From IMG/VR virus record IMGVR_UViG_3300048930_001204, positions 1 to 42,865 of that record: a stretch of DNA of 42,865 nucleotides; one strand, given 5' to 3'. The number at the start of each line of letters is the position of its first letter. Position 1 is the first letter of the stretch. The translations under genes and the position numbers were made by a program. The notes under the pieces were generated by a model. It was not told the DNA's origin. It saw only the letters and a program-made list of their open reading frames with translations, and ran no database searches. Below, in pieces: positions 1 to 6,549 of the stretch. This stretch comes from a virus.

Positions 1-126
1 CATACAGAGTCGAGCAGGAGGGCTGCTATCCTACTGATCCACTTCTAGCCACAGTATACAGGTCAGTGAAATCAAGCATTGACACGAGGACAATCACCAG
101 GCGCTTCAAGAGGCTTTGCGAGACTG
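1..126. repeat. Terminal overlap, left copy
   Basis: These 126 bases are identical to 42730-42855. The repeat lies inside the integrase coding sequence and restores an intact reading frame when the ends are joined. It is therefore best read as the overlap of a circular assembly graph, not as a phage terminal repeat. Confidence 0.9.
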
Positions 127-332
127 CAGGCTTGGATTCAAGGCTGTACTCCTCTCACAGCGCAAGGCATACAGTCATAACAAAAATGTTCTTGGATGGC
201 CTGCCTTCAGTTGTCGTGAAGAATTTTGCCCGACATCAAAGCTTAGTGACCACGCAGAAGTACTTTTCAAAGCTTGAGCAGAGTGTTGATGCTGCTAAGT
301 CCTTAAACTTTTTCGACATTAAAGAAGGATAG
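3..332 (+). CDS. int: Tyrosine recombinase (integrase), C-terminal part
   Basis: This is the 3' end of the integrase gene that begins at 42066 and crosses the contig junction. The segment encodes residues 223-331 of the joined 331-residue protein. It carries the tyrosine-recombinase box II: H274-x-x-R277 in SSHSARHT, then H300 and the nucleophile Y309 in ARHQSLVTTQKYF. Together with R172 and a lysine near 202 from the other half, the catalytic set is complete. The family catalyses site-specific integration and excision of phage DNA at att sites. The protein should be intact in the circular genome. Its apparent truncation is only where the contig was cut. Confidence 0.93.
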   Translation, partial: YRVEQEGCYPTDPLLATVYRSVKSSIDTRTITRRFKRLCETAGLDSRLYSSHSARHTVITKMFLDGLPSVVVKNFARHQSLVTTQKYFSKLEQSVDAAKSLNFFDIKEG

Positions 333-361
333 AATGAGAGTTCTTTGAATCCTTTTTGCTC

Positions 362-390
362 TTCACAGCGTCTAGACGTGCGTATATACT
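362..390 (+). promoter_or_regulatory. Sigma70-type early promoter with palindrome in spacer
   Basis: A -35 box TTCACA (362-367) and a -10 box TATACT (385-390) are separated by 17 bases, and each differs from consensus at one position. The spacer contains the perfect 10-base palindrome CGTCTAGACG (369-378), an obvious operator position. The site lies just downstream of the integrase stop and reads toward the 450 gene and the ribbon-helix-helix gene. Confidence 0.65.
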
Positions 391-412
391 GAACAAACGA
401 AGTCTACAGGAA

Positions 413-448
413 CGGCAATTCTTGCAGGCTGATATCAAATGGGGGACT
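413..448 (+). promoter_or_regulatory. Two-part leader element CGGCAAT ... GGGGGACT (copy 1)
   Basis: CGGCAAT (413-419) is followed 21 bases later by GGGGGACT (441-448), one base before the ATG at 450. The G-run can pair with the anti-Shine-Dalgarno CCUCC through one G-U pair, so it probably acts as the ribosome site. GCAA and TTGC around 416-425 can form a small hairpin. The same pair of motifs recurs at 1481, 19853 and 41283. Confidence 0.5.
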
Positions 449-449
449 A

Positions 450-635
450 ATGAACCAAGGCTATATCGCTCAAAGAATCGCAGCATCATCAGACGAATGC
501 ATCCTCGAGATGCTCAAGCTCATGGGCCAGGACAACGACACAGAGACGGTCTTCATCAGATGCCTTCTCTGCCAGGAATATCTCACAAGGCACAAGGAAA
601 ATGTTGAAAAAGAAATCCAATCAAAATTCAGCTAA
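450..635 (+). CDS. Small conserved-context protein of unknown function
   Basis: The product is 61 residues and appears helical, with a cysteine pair near residues 38-41 (CLLCQEY). I do not recognise a family. The ATG is chosen because GGGGGACT ends one base upstream and a good promoter lies at 362-390. It is the first gene of a two-gene unit, and its end overlaps the ribbon-helix-helix gene by 35 bases in another frame. The overlapping frame at 356-607 has no ribosome site and is not supported. Confidence 0.6.
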   Translation: MNQGYIAQRIAASSDECILEMLKLMGQDNDTETVFIRCLLCQEYLTRHKENVEKEIQSKFS

Positions 636-774
636 GCGCATGAAGGCTTTTCGACTCTCCAAGAGGACCATTGACCTCCTGGAGAAGCTTTCGAAGAAGT
701 ATGAAGAGGACAAGACGGCTGTCCTCGAGCGCTTGATTGCGGAGAGGGCTGCAGTTGAGTTCAAGGCCAAGTGA
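601..774 (+). CDS. Ribbon-helix-helix (Arc/MetJ-type) regulator
   Basis: The 57-residue product has a basic N-terminal tail, then a beta strand MKAFRLS (14-20), helix A (21-34) and helix B (38-50). This is the ribbon-helix-helix pattern of phage and antitoxin repressors such as Arc, in which a strand from each monomer enters the DNA major groove. The ATG at 601 is preceded by AAGGA; an internal ATG at 640 lacks a ribosome site but would keep the fold. By position it is the likely ligand of the palindrome CGTCTAGACG in its own promoter, which is inference. It ends one base from the convergent gene at 776. Confidence 0.7.
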   Translation: MLKKKSNQNSAKRMKAFRLSKRTIDLLEKLSKKYEEDKTAVLERLIAERAAVEFKAK

Positions 775-775
775 C

Positions 776-1225
776 TCACTCGAGGGACTTCATCACAATT
801 CGCGCTTCGTTGTCTTTGGAAAATTCAATATAGACATGGAAGCGAGCACGAATGAGGGCTCCAAAGGCGTTCTGCGAGTCGACCTCTCCCTTGACGTTGA
901 AGGCGCAGTCTTTTGAGGGGTCCCTGTACTCTTTCATTTTCACAAACTTCGCAGAGCCTGGAGACTTCAGGTTCTTACTGACCGACTCCATGGCAAGCTG
1001 CTTCACTTCAAGCTTATGCGAAAATGGGCATCGAACCTCCTCAGCAATTTCTTCGGGAGTCTTGGGCGTAGGCTCGTAAGTAGAACAGTATCCCACGATC
1101 AAAAACAGCAACACCAAGCCAGTCAAACAGCCTCTCGCTGACCTCTTGTTTTCTGCGTCTTTTCTGGCCTTAACGCGGAATTCTTCCTCGGCTTTTATCC
1201 TTGCTTTTTCTTCGTCTGTCAGCAT
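776..1225 (-). CDS. Membrane-anchored protein with LKSPxSAKF...VDxQNxFG domain
   Basis: The 149-residue product has a charged N-terminal helix (1-30), one transmembrane segment (about 33-49) and a soluble C-terminal domain. That domain has the motifs LKSPGSAKF (86-94) and VDSQNAFG (115-122), followed by a strand-rich end. I recognise this motif pair from many small bacterial and phage membrane proteins of unknown role, often with a zinc ribbon in place of this charged N-terminus. It is the only leftward gene in the left third and stands alone, which suggests expression from the prophage or an accessory moron role. The function is not known. Confidence 0.75.
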   Translation of the reverse strand: MLTDEEKARIKAEEEFRVKARKDAENKRSARGCLTGLVLLFLIVGYCSTYEPTPKTPEEIAEEVRCPFSHKLEVKQLAMESVSKNLKSPGSAKFVKMKEYRDPSKDCAFNVKGEVDSQNAFGALIRARFHVYIEFSKDNEARIVMKSLE

Positions 1226-1442
1226 AGCAAAAAACTTTTTTTATCAAACTTCACTTTTTATATTCCCATATCTTCTGATTTTGTATATAGATTGGAAGAA
1301 ACTTTTTGAGGCTTATCTGACATGCCTTTTCAGTCAAAAAGAACCGTCCTTCTCTAAATTTCTTATAAGAGAAGACCTTAATGACCGATAAGAACACATT
1401 TCAGACACAGTCCAAAAAGTTCCAAGTAGTTAATTAGGCAAT

Positions 1443-1470
1443 AAAAAAGCCAGTCTTTTGGACTGGCTTT
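1443..1470 (-). terminator. Hairpin with leftward U-tract
   Basis: AAAGCCAGTC (1446-1455) and GACTGGCTTT (1461-1470) form a perfect 10-base-pair stem with a 5-base loop. On the leftward strand the stem is followed by six Ts (1448-1443), as in an intrinsic terminator. Rightward there are only three Ts. It could insulate the leftward gene, or act as part of the following leader. Confidence 0.55.
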
Positions 1471-1480
1471 GCAAACTGGA

Positions 1481-1561
1481 CGGCAATCCCTGACAGGGAA
1501 AATGGGGGACTAATCCCAAAACCTGTCAGCCTCGCGAGAGGAGTTTGCGCTTTTAAGCAAA
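1481..1561 (+). promoter_or_regulatory. Folded 5' leader of the regulator gene (leader element copy 2)
   Basis: CGGCAAT (1481-1487) and GGGGGACT (1504-1511) repeat the two-part element, but here no start codon follows the G-run. Three hairpins can form in series: CTGACAGG (1490-1497) with CCTGTCAG (1522-1529); CCTC-GCGA-GAGG with a GNRA loop (1530-1541); and TTTGC (1544-1548) with GCAAA (1557-1561). The only good Shine-Dalgarno, AGGAG (1539-1543), is partly in the second hairpin, with the third hairpin between it and the ATG at 1566. This arrangement suggests translational control. It matches no riboswitch class I recognise. Confidence 0.5.
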
Positions 1562-1565
1562 GCAA

Positions 1566-1865
1566 ATGGAACTCTATCACAAAACAAGCGACTTTCGCAA
1601 CGGCGATATCTTAATCCGTCCACGCTTCACAAAGCTGAGACCATTGAGAAAGCAAAGAGGATTGACGCTCGTCGAGCTCTCCTCTCTCTGCCTCCTCCCA
1701 CAATCAACTCTCTCAGACATCGAGAACGGCAAACGAGTCGACATGCTCGGTCGCAATCTCGTGTCTCTCTGTCATGCGCTGGGCGTAGACCCTACGTACT
1801 TTTACGAAATCGATCTTCGTGATTCTTCGAAGAAAACAAACAAAAAAATGAGGAGGACTATATGA
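1566..1865 (+). CDS. XRE/Cro-CI family DNA-binding regulator
   Basis: The 99-residue product has a helix-turn-helix at residues about 25-80: RPLRKQRGLTLVELSSL, then LPQSTLSDIENGK as the recognition helix region, then a typical ALGVDPTYF segment. The N-terminal 20 residues and the basic C-terminal tail (KKTNKKMRR) lie outside the fold. Such proteins act as dimeric repressors or Cro-like switches. There is no peptidase domain of the LexA/CI type, so induction would not be by self-cleavage. The gene heads the rightward recombination operon and its leader is highly folded. The next gene starts inside its stop codon. Confidence 0.75.
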   Translation: MELYHKTSDFRNGDILIRPRFTKLRPLRKQRGLTLVELSSLCLLPQSTLSDIENGKRVDMLGRNLVSLCHALGVDPTYFYEIDLRDSSKKTNKKMRRTI

Positions 1866-1984
1866 GGCAATTCAAAGACTACATCTCGAAAGAGGAAGCG
1901 AGTGACATCGCGTTCAAAGTGACGTTCGGTTGGACGATGCTGCTGATCGTCGGGTACTTCGTCGGACGAATCGTTGTTGGGTAA
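1862..1984 (+). CDS. 40-residue single-pass membrane microprotein
   Basis: The ATG overlaps the preceding TGA (ATGA) and follows AGGAGGACT. The product has a charged N-terminus (MRQFKDYISKEEASD) and one hydrophobic segment of about 20 residues (residues 20-39), ending in GRIVVG. No family is recognised. The strong ribosome site and coupling support translation. Confidence 0.6.
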   Translation: MRQFKDYISKEEASDIAFKVTFGWTMLLIVGYFVGRIVVG

Positions 1985-2014
1985 TTAACAAACAAAACTG
2001 AGGGAGTTTTGAAA

Positions 2015-2881
2015 ATGGAAAATCAAACAAAAGAAATCGAGCAAGTTGAGTGGAAGCCAGGAATACACAAGGGAGTCAGTGAGGAGGTCTATCACGAGAC
2101 ATTCCCAGGAGTTTCACACCACGACTTGCTGAGCTTCGAAATATCGCCAGCACATTTGGTCTACGCAAAGGCCACGCACTCAGAGCAGACAGATGCAATG
2201 AAGCTTGGGTCAGCTTTGCACTGCGCACTCCTTGAGCCAGAACGCTTTGCTGAGAAGTATGTCGGACTTCCAGAGGATTATGATGGCAGAAAGAAAATGG
2301 GCATCGCGCTCAAGCAAGGACTCCTGGAGCAAGGCTTCAAAGAAGAGAACATCTTGAAGCACAATGACATGCTGACCATCCACTCAATAAGAGCTTCAAT
2401 TTTCCAGGACAAGGTTGTCAGAGCTCTTTTCGACAATAATGACGGCACAGAAATCACGCTCTTTTGGCAAGACAAGGAGACAGGGATCTTCTGCAGAGGA
2501 CGAGTTGATTTGATCGCGACAAAGTACGGCGTAGGTCTTGACCTCAAGAGTGCACAAAGAGGAGAGGCAAGGTCATCGCGATTCACACGCGAGATTGAGA
2601 CTCGTCTTTACTATCGACAGGCTGCTCACTATTTGGACGGCATGAGAGCTCTCGGGCTTGACGTCAACAAGTTTCTCTTCTTGGTCGTTGAAAAGGTTGG
2701 TCCTTTCGCGCATCGAGTTTTTGAGCTGTCACAAGATTTTCTCGCTATTGGACGCGCAGAAAATCGCTCTTTGCTCAACGCTTATGCTGAGTGCTTAGAC
2801 GCAGACAAGTGGCCAGCGTATCCAGATACCATCGAGATGATCTCTCCTTCTCCTTACCTTCAGAACAAGGTGACGGCGTGA
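2015..2881 (+). CDS. RecE-like PD-(D/E)XK 5'-3' exonuclease
   Basis: The 288-residue product has the motif series of phage exodeoxyribonuclease VIII-type nucleases: H69 in KLGSALHCALLEP, E146, D165 in GRVDLIA, the D177-L-K179 catalytic core in VGLDLKSAQ, and the Y-Y-x-Q-x-x-x-Y motif at 199-206. These enzymes resect double-stranded DNA to leave 3' overhangs for annealing-type recombination. The ATG at 2015 is preferred because GGGAG lies eight bases upstream; a TTG at 2009 is also in frame. The partner annealing protein follows after a microprotein gene, matching the usual exonuclease-annealase operon. Confidence 0.82.
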   Translation: MENQTKEIEQVEWKPGIHKGVSEEVYHETFPGVSHHDLLSFEISPAHLVYAKATHSEQTDAMKLGSALHCALLEPERFAEKYVGLPEDYDGRKKMGIALKQGLLEQGFKEENILKHNDMLTIHSIRASIFQDKVVRALFDNNDGTEITLFWQDKETGIFCRGRVDLIATKYGVGLDLKSAQRGEARSSRFTREIETRLYYRQAAHYLDGMRALGLDVNKFLFLVVEKVGPFAHRVFELSQDFLAIGRAENRSLLNAYAECLDADKWPAYPDTIEMISPSPYLQNKVTA

Positions 2882-2970
2882 TCACTCCATGGCAATTCGA
2901 GCGGCTGCTCGTAAGGTTGGCCGTGATTCTCGCCTTGGCGCTTTGCCTTGGCGGCATACTAACAAAATGA
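2878..2970 (+). CDS. 30-residue hydrophobic microprotein
   Basis: A GTG start overlaps the exonuclease stop (GTGA), with AAGGTGA just upstream. After an amphipathic start (MITPWQFERLLVRL), residues 14-28 are hydrophobic (AVILALALCLGGIL). It is too short to assign a family. Position and ribosome site make translation plausible. Confidence 0.45.
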   Translation: MITPWQFERLLVRLAVILALALCLGGILTK

Positions 2971-2979
2971 GGGGACAAA

Positions 2980-3945
2980 ATGGACATAATAAACGCAGAC
3001 GGATTTGAAGGTGGCTCACCTTCTTTGATGCCATCAGACGTCGGAGCTCTTGCAGTTGCAGAGCGAGAAAAGCAGGAAATTCAGAGCGCAATTGCGATTG
3101 CAAAGCGATTTCCTCGAAATGAAAAAGAAGCATACACGCGAGCAATGAAGGCCATGGACAGGCCAAGGGCTGCAGAGCTTGCGAGATACGTCTTCCCACG
3201 AGGGAACAAGAACATCACAGGGCCGTCTGTCGCTCTTGCTCGAGAAATTGCAAAGCGATGGGGAAACATTCGCTCAGGCTTTCGTGTGGTCGAAATCACT
3301 GCGGACTTCGTGCACTTGAAGGGATATGCGCACGACCTCGAAACGAATGCATACTTTGAAATCGAAGACCGTTTCGAGCGACTCGTGCAGCGCAAGGTGT
3401 ACGAAGGGAGTCGAGGTGTCACCAAGTGGGTATCTCCTGACGAGCGAGACCTCAGAGAGCTCATCAATCGTCGCGGAGCGCTATGCGAAAGAAACTGCGT
3501 CCTCAAAGCAATCCCATCAGACGTGATCGAAGACTGCCTTGACGCAGCAAGCGAAACACTTCGCAAGCTTGCAGACAAGGAGCTCGGGACGAATCGAGAG
3601 GAAACGATTCGCAAGCTCTGCCTCAGCTTCGACAGGATTGGAGTCTCAGTGTCAGACCTTGAGGACTGGCTTGGGAACACAGTTGATCAAATCGACGAGC
3701 TGCAGCTTGGCGACTTGCGTGGAATTTTCGCAAGTATCAAGGACGGTCAGATTCGCATTTCTGACGTTTTCAACGCGAAAAAGCAGGACTCAGCACCAAA
3801 AGAGAGCTCTCTGAACGCCATCATTGGCGCACCAGAAGAGACCAAGGAGCAAAAGAAATGGAAGAAGAAAGACAAGTCTGCGAGCGATGCGGAGCAACAA
3901 TCAAACGAGTCAAGCGAAGCAACGAGCGTGGAAGCTGGTGGGTAG
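2980..3945 (+). CDS. Probable single-strand annealing recombinase (RecT-like role)
   Basis: The 321-residue product opens with the segment EIQSAIAIAKRFPRNEKEAY, then YVFPRGNKNITGPSVALARE and a WGNI motif near residue 92. I know this pattern from a phage protein family regularly encoded beside PD-(D/E)XK exonucleases and annotated as annealing or recombination protein. The central part has strand-rich and conserved RRGALCERNCVL segments. The last 60 residues are charged and low in complexity. The ATG follows GAGGGGAC. Adjacency to the RecE-like gene supports a joint role in recombination or replication-dependent circularisation. The role is from family context, not from visible catalytic residues. 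Confidence 0.6.
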   Translation: MDIINADGFEGGSPSLMPSDVGALAVAEREKQEIQSAIAIAKRFPRNEKEAYTRAMKAMDRPRAAELARYVFPRGNKNITGPSVALAREIAKRWGNIRSGFRVVEITADFVHLKGYAHDLETNAYFEIEDRFERLVQRKVYEGSRGVTKWVSPDERDLRELINRRGALCERNCVLKAIPSDVIEDCLDAASETLRKLADKELGTNREETIRKLCLSFDRIGVSVSDLEDWLGNTVDQIDELQLGDLRGIFASIKDGQIRISDVFNAKKQDSAPKESSLNAIIGAPEETKEQKKWKKKDKSASDAEQQSNESSEATSVEAGG

Positions 3946-4103
3946 ACGTGAAGCCTCTGAGCTTCTTCGAAGTCGAGCAGGGGGAGCTTCTTGTCGTCGA
4001 CGGCGAAAGATACCTCAGAGGCGAGAAGGTTGACTTCTCACAAAGAAAACTCCTCGGGCATCGCATACACGACTGCTCAAGGAATACGAAGGAGGCGAAA
4101 TGA
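3858..4103 (+). CDS. Small zinc-ribbon protein
   Basis: The 81-residue product has C8-x-x-C11 (CERCG) at the N-terminus and a closing H71-x-C73 near the end, enough for one zinc ion. Similar CxxC...HxxC proteins are common in phage early regions. A second one in this genome starts at 9035. The ATG has AAGGAG nine bases upstream. The gene overlaps the 3' end of the annealing-protein gene by 88 bases in another frame, in the low-complexity tail of that protein. Confidence 0.65.
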   Translation: MEEERQVCERCGATIKRVKRSNERGSWWVDVKPLSFFEVEQGELLVVDGERYLRGEKVDFSQRKLLGHRIHDCSRNTKEAK

Positions 4104-4369
4104 AGGCATTACAAAAACAAGAAGAGTTCGAAGGCATGGAAGAGCCAGGAGATTTGGTCCTTGCTCTCGATGAACCAGACCTCTTCTCAGTCGAAGTGGT
4201 TGTGAAGTTGAAGGGACTAAGAGAAGGAGCGAAGGCAGAGACGGTCTCTCTCCTGAGCTTGCCAGAATGTCCAAGCGAAAGGGTTCTGGAGATGATTCAA
4301 CTTGCGTTCAAGGCGAAGTACGGCCAAGCAAAGTTGAAGGCAATAGTGGGTGAGCAGATTGAGTTTTAG
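4100..4369 (+). CDS. Hypothetical early protein, 89 residues
   Basis: The gene starts with ATGA overlap on the zinc-ribbon gene, behind AGGAGG. The product has an acidic N-terminus and an alpha/beta middle, with the segment PECPSERVLEMIQLAFKAKYG looking helical. No family is recognised. It lies within the recombination-replication operon. Confidence 0.6.
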   Translation: MKALQKQEEFEGMEEPGDLVLALDEPDLFSVEVVVKLKGLREGAKAETVSLLSLPECPSERVLEMIQLAFKAKYGQAKLKAIVGEQIEF

Positions 4370-4392
4370 GCTGGTTTTTCAGGGGGTTCGTC

Positions 4393-4683
4393 GTGACTTT
4401 AGTGAACAAGATGAAACAGAGGCGCGATGGACTCCCTGACGGTCCTGACAGGTATCCAAACAGCTCGTGTGAATACATATTTTTTCGAAACATTCATCTC
4501 TGCAGGTATCAGGCTTTCCTCAGACAAAGGGAGCGTATTCTCCAGTTAGAAATAGAAGAAGAGAAGGACCCTGAGAACAAACAAATTAAAATCGCAAAGC
4601 TTCACGAGGTCGAGCGTATGTTGATCTTCTTGGTCATGGACATCGGCAAGCATGAGAAGTCTGCTGGGGGTGATTATGAGTAG
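4393..4683 (+). CDS. Hypothetical protein with C-terminal coiled coil
   Basis: The 96-residue product starts at GTG with GGGGG ten bases upstream; an ATG at 4411 is an alternative. Residues 40-80 (RQRERILQLEIEEEKDPE and following) are strongly helical and charged. The last bases overlap the start of the replication protein gene (ATGAGTAG), which suggests coupled expression. The function is unknown. Confidence 0.6.
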   Translation: MTLVNKMKQRRDGLPDGPDRYPNSSCEYIFFRNIHLCRYQAFLRQRERILQLEIEEEKDPENKQIKIAKLHEVERMLIFLVMDIGKHEKSAGGDYE

Positions 4684-5683
4684 GCCATCGAAGAAAGGCT
4701 TGGAATATTTTCCTCTCGACGTCGACTTCTTCGCAGACGACAAGATTGACGTGTTGCTTTATCAACATGGACCCCTTGGAGTTCTTTTCTATATCGAGAT
4801 GCTCTGTCGAACGTACCGAGTCGGAGCCTGCTACAAGTGGGATGATCGTTTCTTCGGGTTTCTTCAGAGGAAACTAGGAGGAAATGAGGAAGAAATCAGA
4901 GGAATCATGAAGACCTGTTTGGAGGTCGGACTCTTTGACAAGGAAGTCTTTGAAAATACAGGCTTTTTGACTTCAAAAGGCATACAGAAAAGGTTCTTCG
5001 ATGTGCTCTCAATGGCGCGTCGTGTTGAGCAAGATTTGCCTGATGGGGTCCTCCTTCTTAAGAAAAGATCTAAAGAAAAAGAAATACAAAGAGAAAGTAA
5101 AGTAAAGGAAAGCTCTCGGGTTTCCTCAGAAGAAACCAGAGTAAACTCGGAAGAAACCCGAAGAAATAAAATCCAAGCCATCACTGTCGCAGAAGTTGAA
5201 AAATCAGACCTGACCACAAATACCGACCACGTCGATTTCGACGATTTTGCCACCGAGATTGAAAGATACATAGAGGGTCTAGGGGTTACCTTATCCGAAC
5301 CTGAGAAAATTGAACTGAGGGGCATTTTCGGCGCTTTGCAAGAAATCAACTCTCAAGAGCTCGCTGAGACAAACCTTTGGGTCATCGAGCACAAGAGACC
5401 CATGAAAAAATATCCGCACATTTGGTTGACGATTCAACAGCTCCACCAGATTTGGAAATCGTACATCCAAGCAGGTCTTCGTCCAGGCATCGACTTCCCA
5501 AAAATCTTTCTCGAGGTCGAGAGCAAGCTTGCCAAGAAAGCTCGTTGGGAGCTCGAGCGCGTCGACGCTTTCTCATGGCTCATTGGCTGGGCGCTTAAGC
5601 AAGCAACTGATCAACTCACTTCTGAGCAAAGGCTGGTGAACACAAAGGAAGCATCACTTCGCTACGGCTCGGCAATGCGTTGA
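4676..5683 (+). CDS. Lin1244/Lin1753 and DnaD-like replication protein
   Basis: The 335-residue product begins with the pattern GLEYFPLDVDFFADDKID...GPLGVLFYIEMLCRTYR. This is the Lin1244/Lin1753-like winged-helix N-terminal domain (about residues 5-120) of phage replication initiators. A charged linker with imperfect repeats (SSEETRVNSEETRR) follows at about 150-175. The C-terminal half is helical and resembles the DnaD-like part. Such proteins bind the phage origin and help load helicase. The ATG at 4676 overlaps the preceding stop and follows GGGGGTGA. No separate helicase loader or helicase gene is visible, so the phage probably recruits host replication enzymes. Confidence 0.7.
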   Translation: MSRPSKKGLEYFPLDVDFFADDKIDVLLYQHGPLGVLFYIEMLCRTYRVGACYKWDDRFFGFLQRKLGGNEEEIRGIMKTCLEVGLFDKEVFENTGFLTSKGIQKRFFDVLSMARRVEQDLPDGVLLLKKRSKEKEIQRESKVKESSRVSSEETRVNSEETRRNKIQAITVAEVEKSDLTTNTDHVDFDDFATEIERYIEGLGVTLSEPEKIELRGIFGALQEINSQELAETNLWVIEHKRPMKKYPHIWLTIQQLHQIWKSYIQAGLRPGIDFPKIFLEVESKLAKKARWELERVDAFSWLIGWALKQATDQLTSEQRLVNTKEASLRYGSAMR

Positions 5684-5708
5684 ATTTGACTGAAAAAATA
5701 GGGGACTT

Positions 5709-6167
5709 ATGAGTTTTAACAATCAAGGAGAGACGGCAAAAAGGTCGATCATTTTGAGCGGCATTTTCCCAGATTTGAAATCAATCTCAGAGGCTGGAGA
5801 CGGTTGTCCAAACCTTCCTCCCTCGCATGGAATTGACTCGATGAGAGCAATCGACAAAGCAGAAAGCGACTGGACGGAACGCGAAAAAAAGAAGTTCTAC
5901 AAAGCGACTGATGGCCATGTCGTGTACATCATGCGCAATCCAAACGTGGCTGAAGTTGTGACAAAAAAGAATCAAGTTTTTGTGCAACGGATCAAGCCAG
6001 TCGCGGTCGCGAAAGTAGCAGGCGGCAACGCTGTCAGAGGCTACGAATACGAAATCTTGAACCAGGAGTTTCTTGACAGAAATAACATTCGAACCTTCGG
6101 CTCTCCCACGACTCGCTCGAGCGCTCCTGGTTCAAGTTTTACTTCACAAGCAGGGGAGGCGTTTTGA
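5709..6167 (+). CDS. Hypothetical early protein, 152 residues
   Basis: The ATG follows GGGGACTT. The middle of the protein (residues 75-115) alternates hydrophobic and charged residues as in a small beta sheet (HVVYIMRNPNVAEVV, then VFVQRIKPVAVAKV). The C-terminal 25 residues are Ser/Thr/Gly-rich and probably disordered. The layout, a compact sheet followed by an acidic or Ser-rich tail, is vaguely like single-strand DNA-binding proteins, but I see no diagnostic OB-fold motif. The function is unknown. Confidence 0.6.
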   Translation: MSFNNQGETAKRSIILSGIFPDLKSISEAGDGCPNLPPSHGIDSMRAIDKAESDWTEREKKKFYKATDGHVVYIMRNPNVAEVVTKKNQVFVQRIKPVAVAKVAGGNAVRGYEYEILNQEFLDRNNIRTFGSPTTRSSAPGSSFTSQAGEAF

Positions 6168-6168
6168 C

Positions 6169-6549
6169 ATGGATATCGGCATGGACAACGGAGCAGGACG
6201 AAACGTGAAGAGGGACGATTCTTGGTATGCAGCGAGGCTGCAGGACATGGGCGTACCTCGTGAGACGGTTGCAAAGTTTCTTGAGTACAAAAACAGAAAT
6301 CTTTCTGTCTGGTTGGACTTTGAAGCTGAGACGCTCAAGGCAATCGAGCAGAACGAACATGTCACAGCAAAGGGCATTGCTGAAAGGGTTCGAGAGCTCT
6401 GGAAGAATCAAGGCACTTCGAACGGCAAACAGCACGCAATTTGCAACACTTGGATCTCGTATTTTGCTCGAGTTTTCATGCTCAAACATGCTGATAAGGC
6501 TCCCCATTATAAGTATTTTAAAACGAATCCTGTGAAGGGGGTCCGGTGA
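6169..6549 (+). CDS. Hypothetical protein, 126 residues
   Basis: The ATG at 6169 is chosen over an upstream in-frame start because GGGGAGG lies about ten bases before it and the upstream start overlaps the previous gene by 95 bases. The product is mostly helical, with DDSWYAARLQDMGVPRETVA and VTAKGIAERVRELWKNQG segments that look like DNA-binding or interaction helices. It is coupled to the next gene by a GTGA overlap. No family is recognised. Confidence 0.6.
   Translation: MDIGMDNGAGRNVKRDDSWYAARLQDMGVPRETVAKFLEYKNRNLSVWLDFEAETLKAIEQNEHVTAKGIAERVRELWKNQGTSNGKQHAICNTWISYFARVFMLKHADKAPHYKYFKTNPVKGVR

Larger units (their letters stand above)
1226..1565. promoter_or_regulatory. Divergent 340-base regulatory gap
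   Basis: This gap separates the leftward gene ending upstream at 1225 from the rightward regulator gene at 1566. It is A/T-rich from 1226 to about 1440 and must hold the leftward promoter, but I find no convincing -35/-10 pair there. CTTATAAG (1366-1373) is a perfect palindrome. The right part contains a 10-base-pair hairpin and a folded leader, listed separately. No coding frame in the gap is supported. Confidence 0.6.

Noticed and set aside
1-126. Phage direct terminal repeat
   Set aside because: It lies inside an integrase codon run, restores the frame when joined, and is followed at one end by adapter. Assembly overlap explains it better.
356-607. 83-residue frame overlapping the 450 gene
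   Set aside because: It has no ribosome site and lies over the promoter and leader; the 450 frame has a strong site.
1443-1470. Rightward terminator
   Set aside because: Only three Ts follow on the right; the T-tract is on the leftward strand.
3081-3680. 199-residue leftward frame
   Set aside because: It is a shadow of the annealing-protein gene with Ser/Arg-rich low-quality sequence and no start signal.
4676-5683. Full helicase-loader or helicase set
   Set aside because: Only the Lin1244/DnaD-like initiator is seen; no Walker motifs for DnaC or DnaB occur in the early block.
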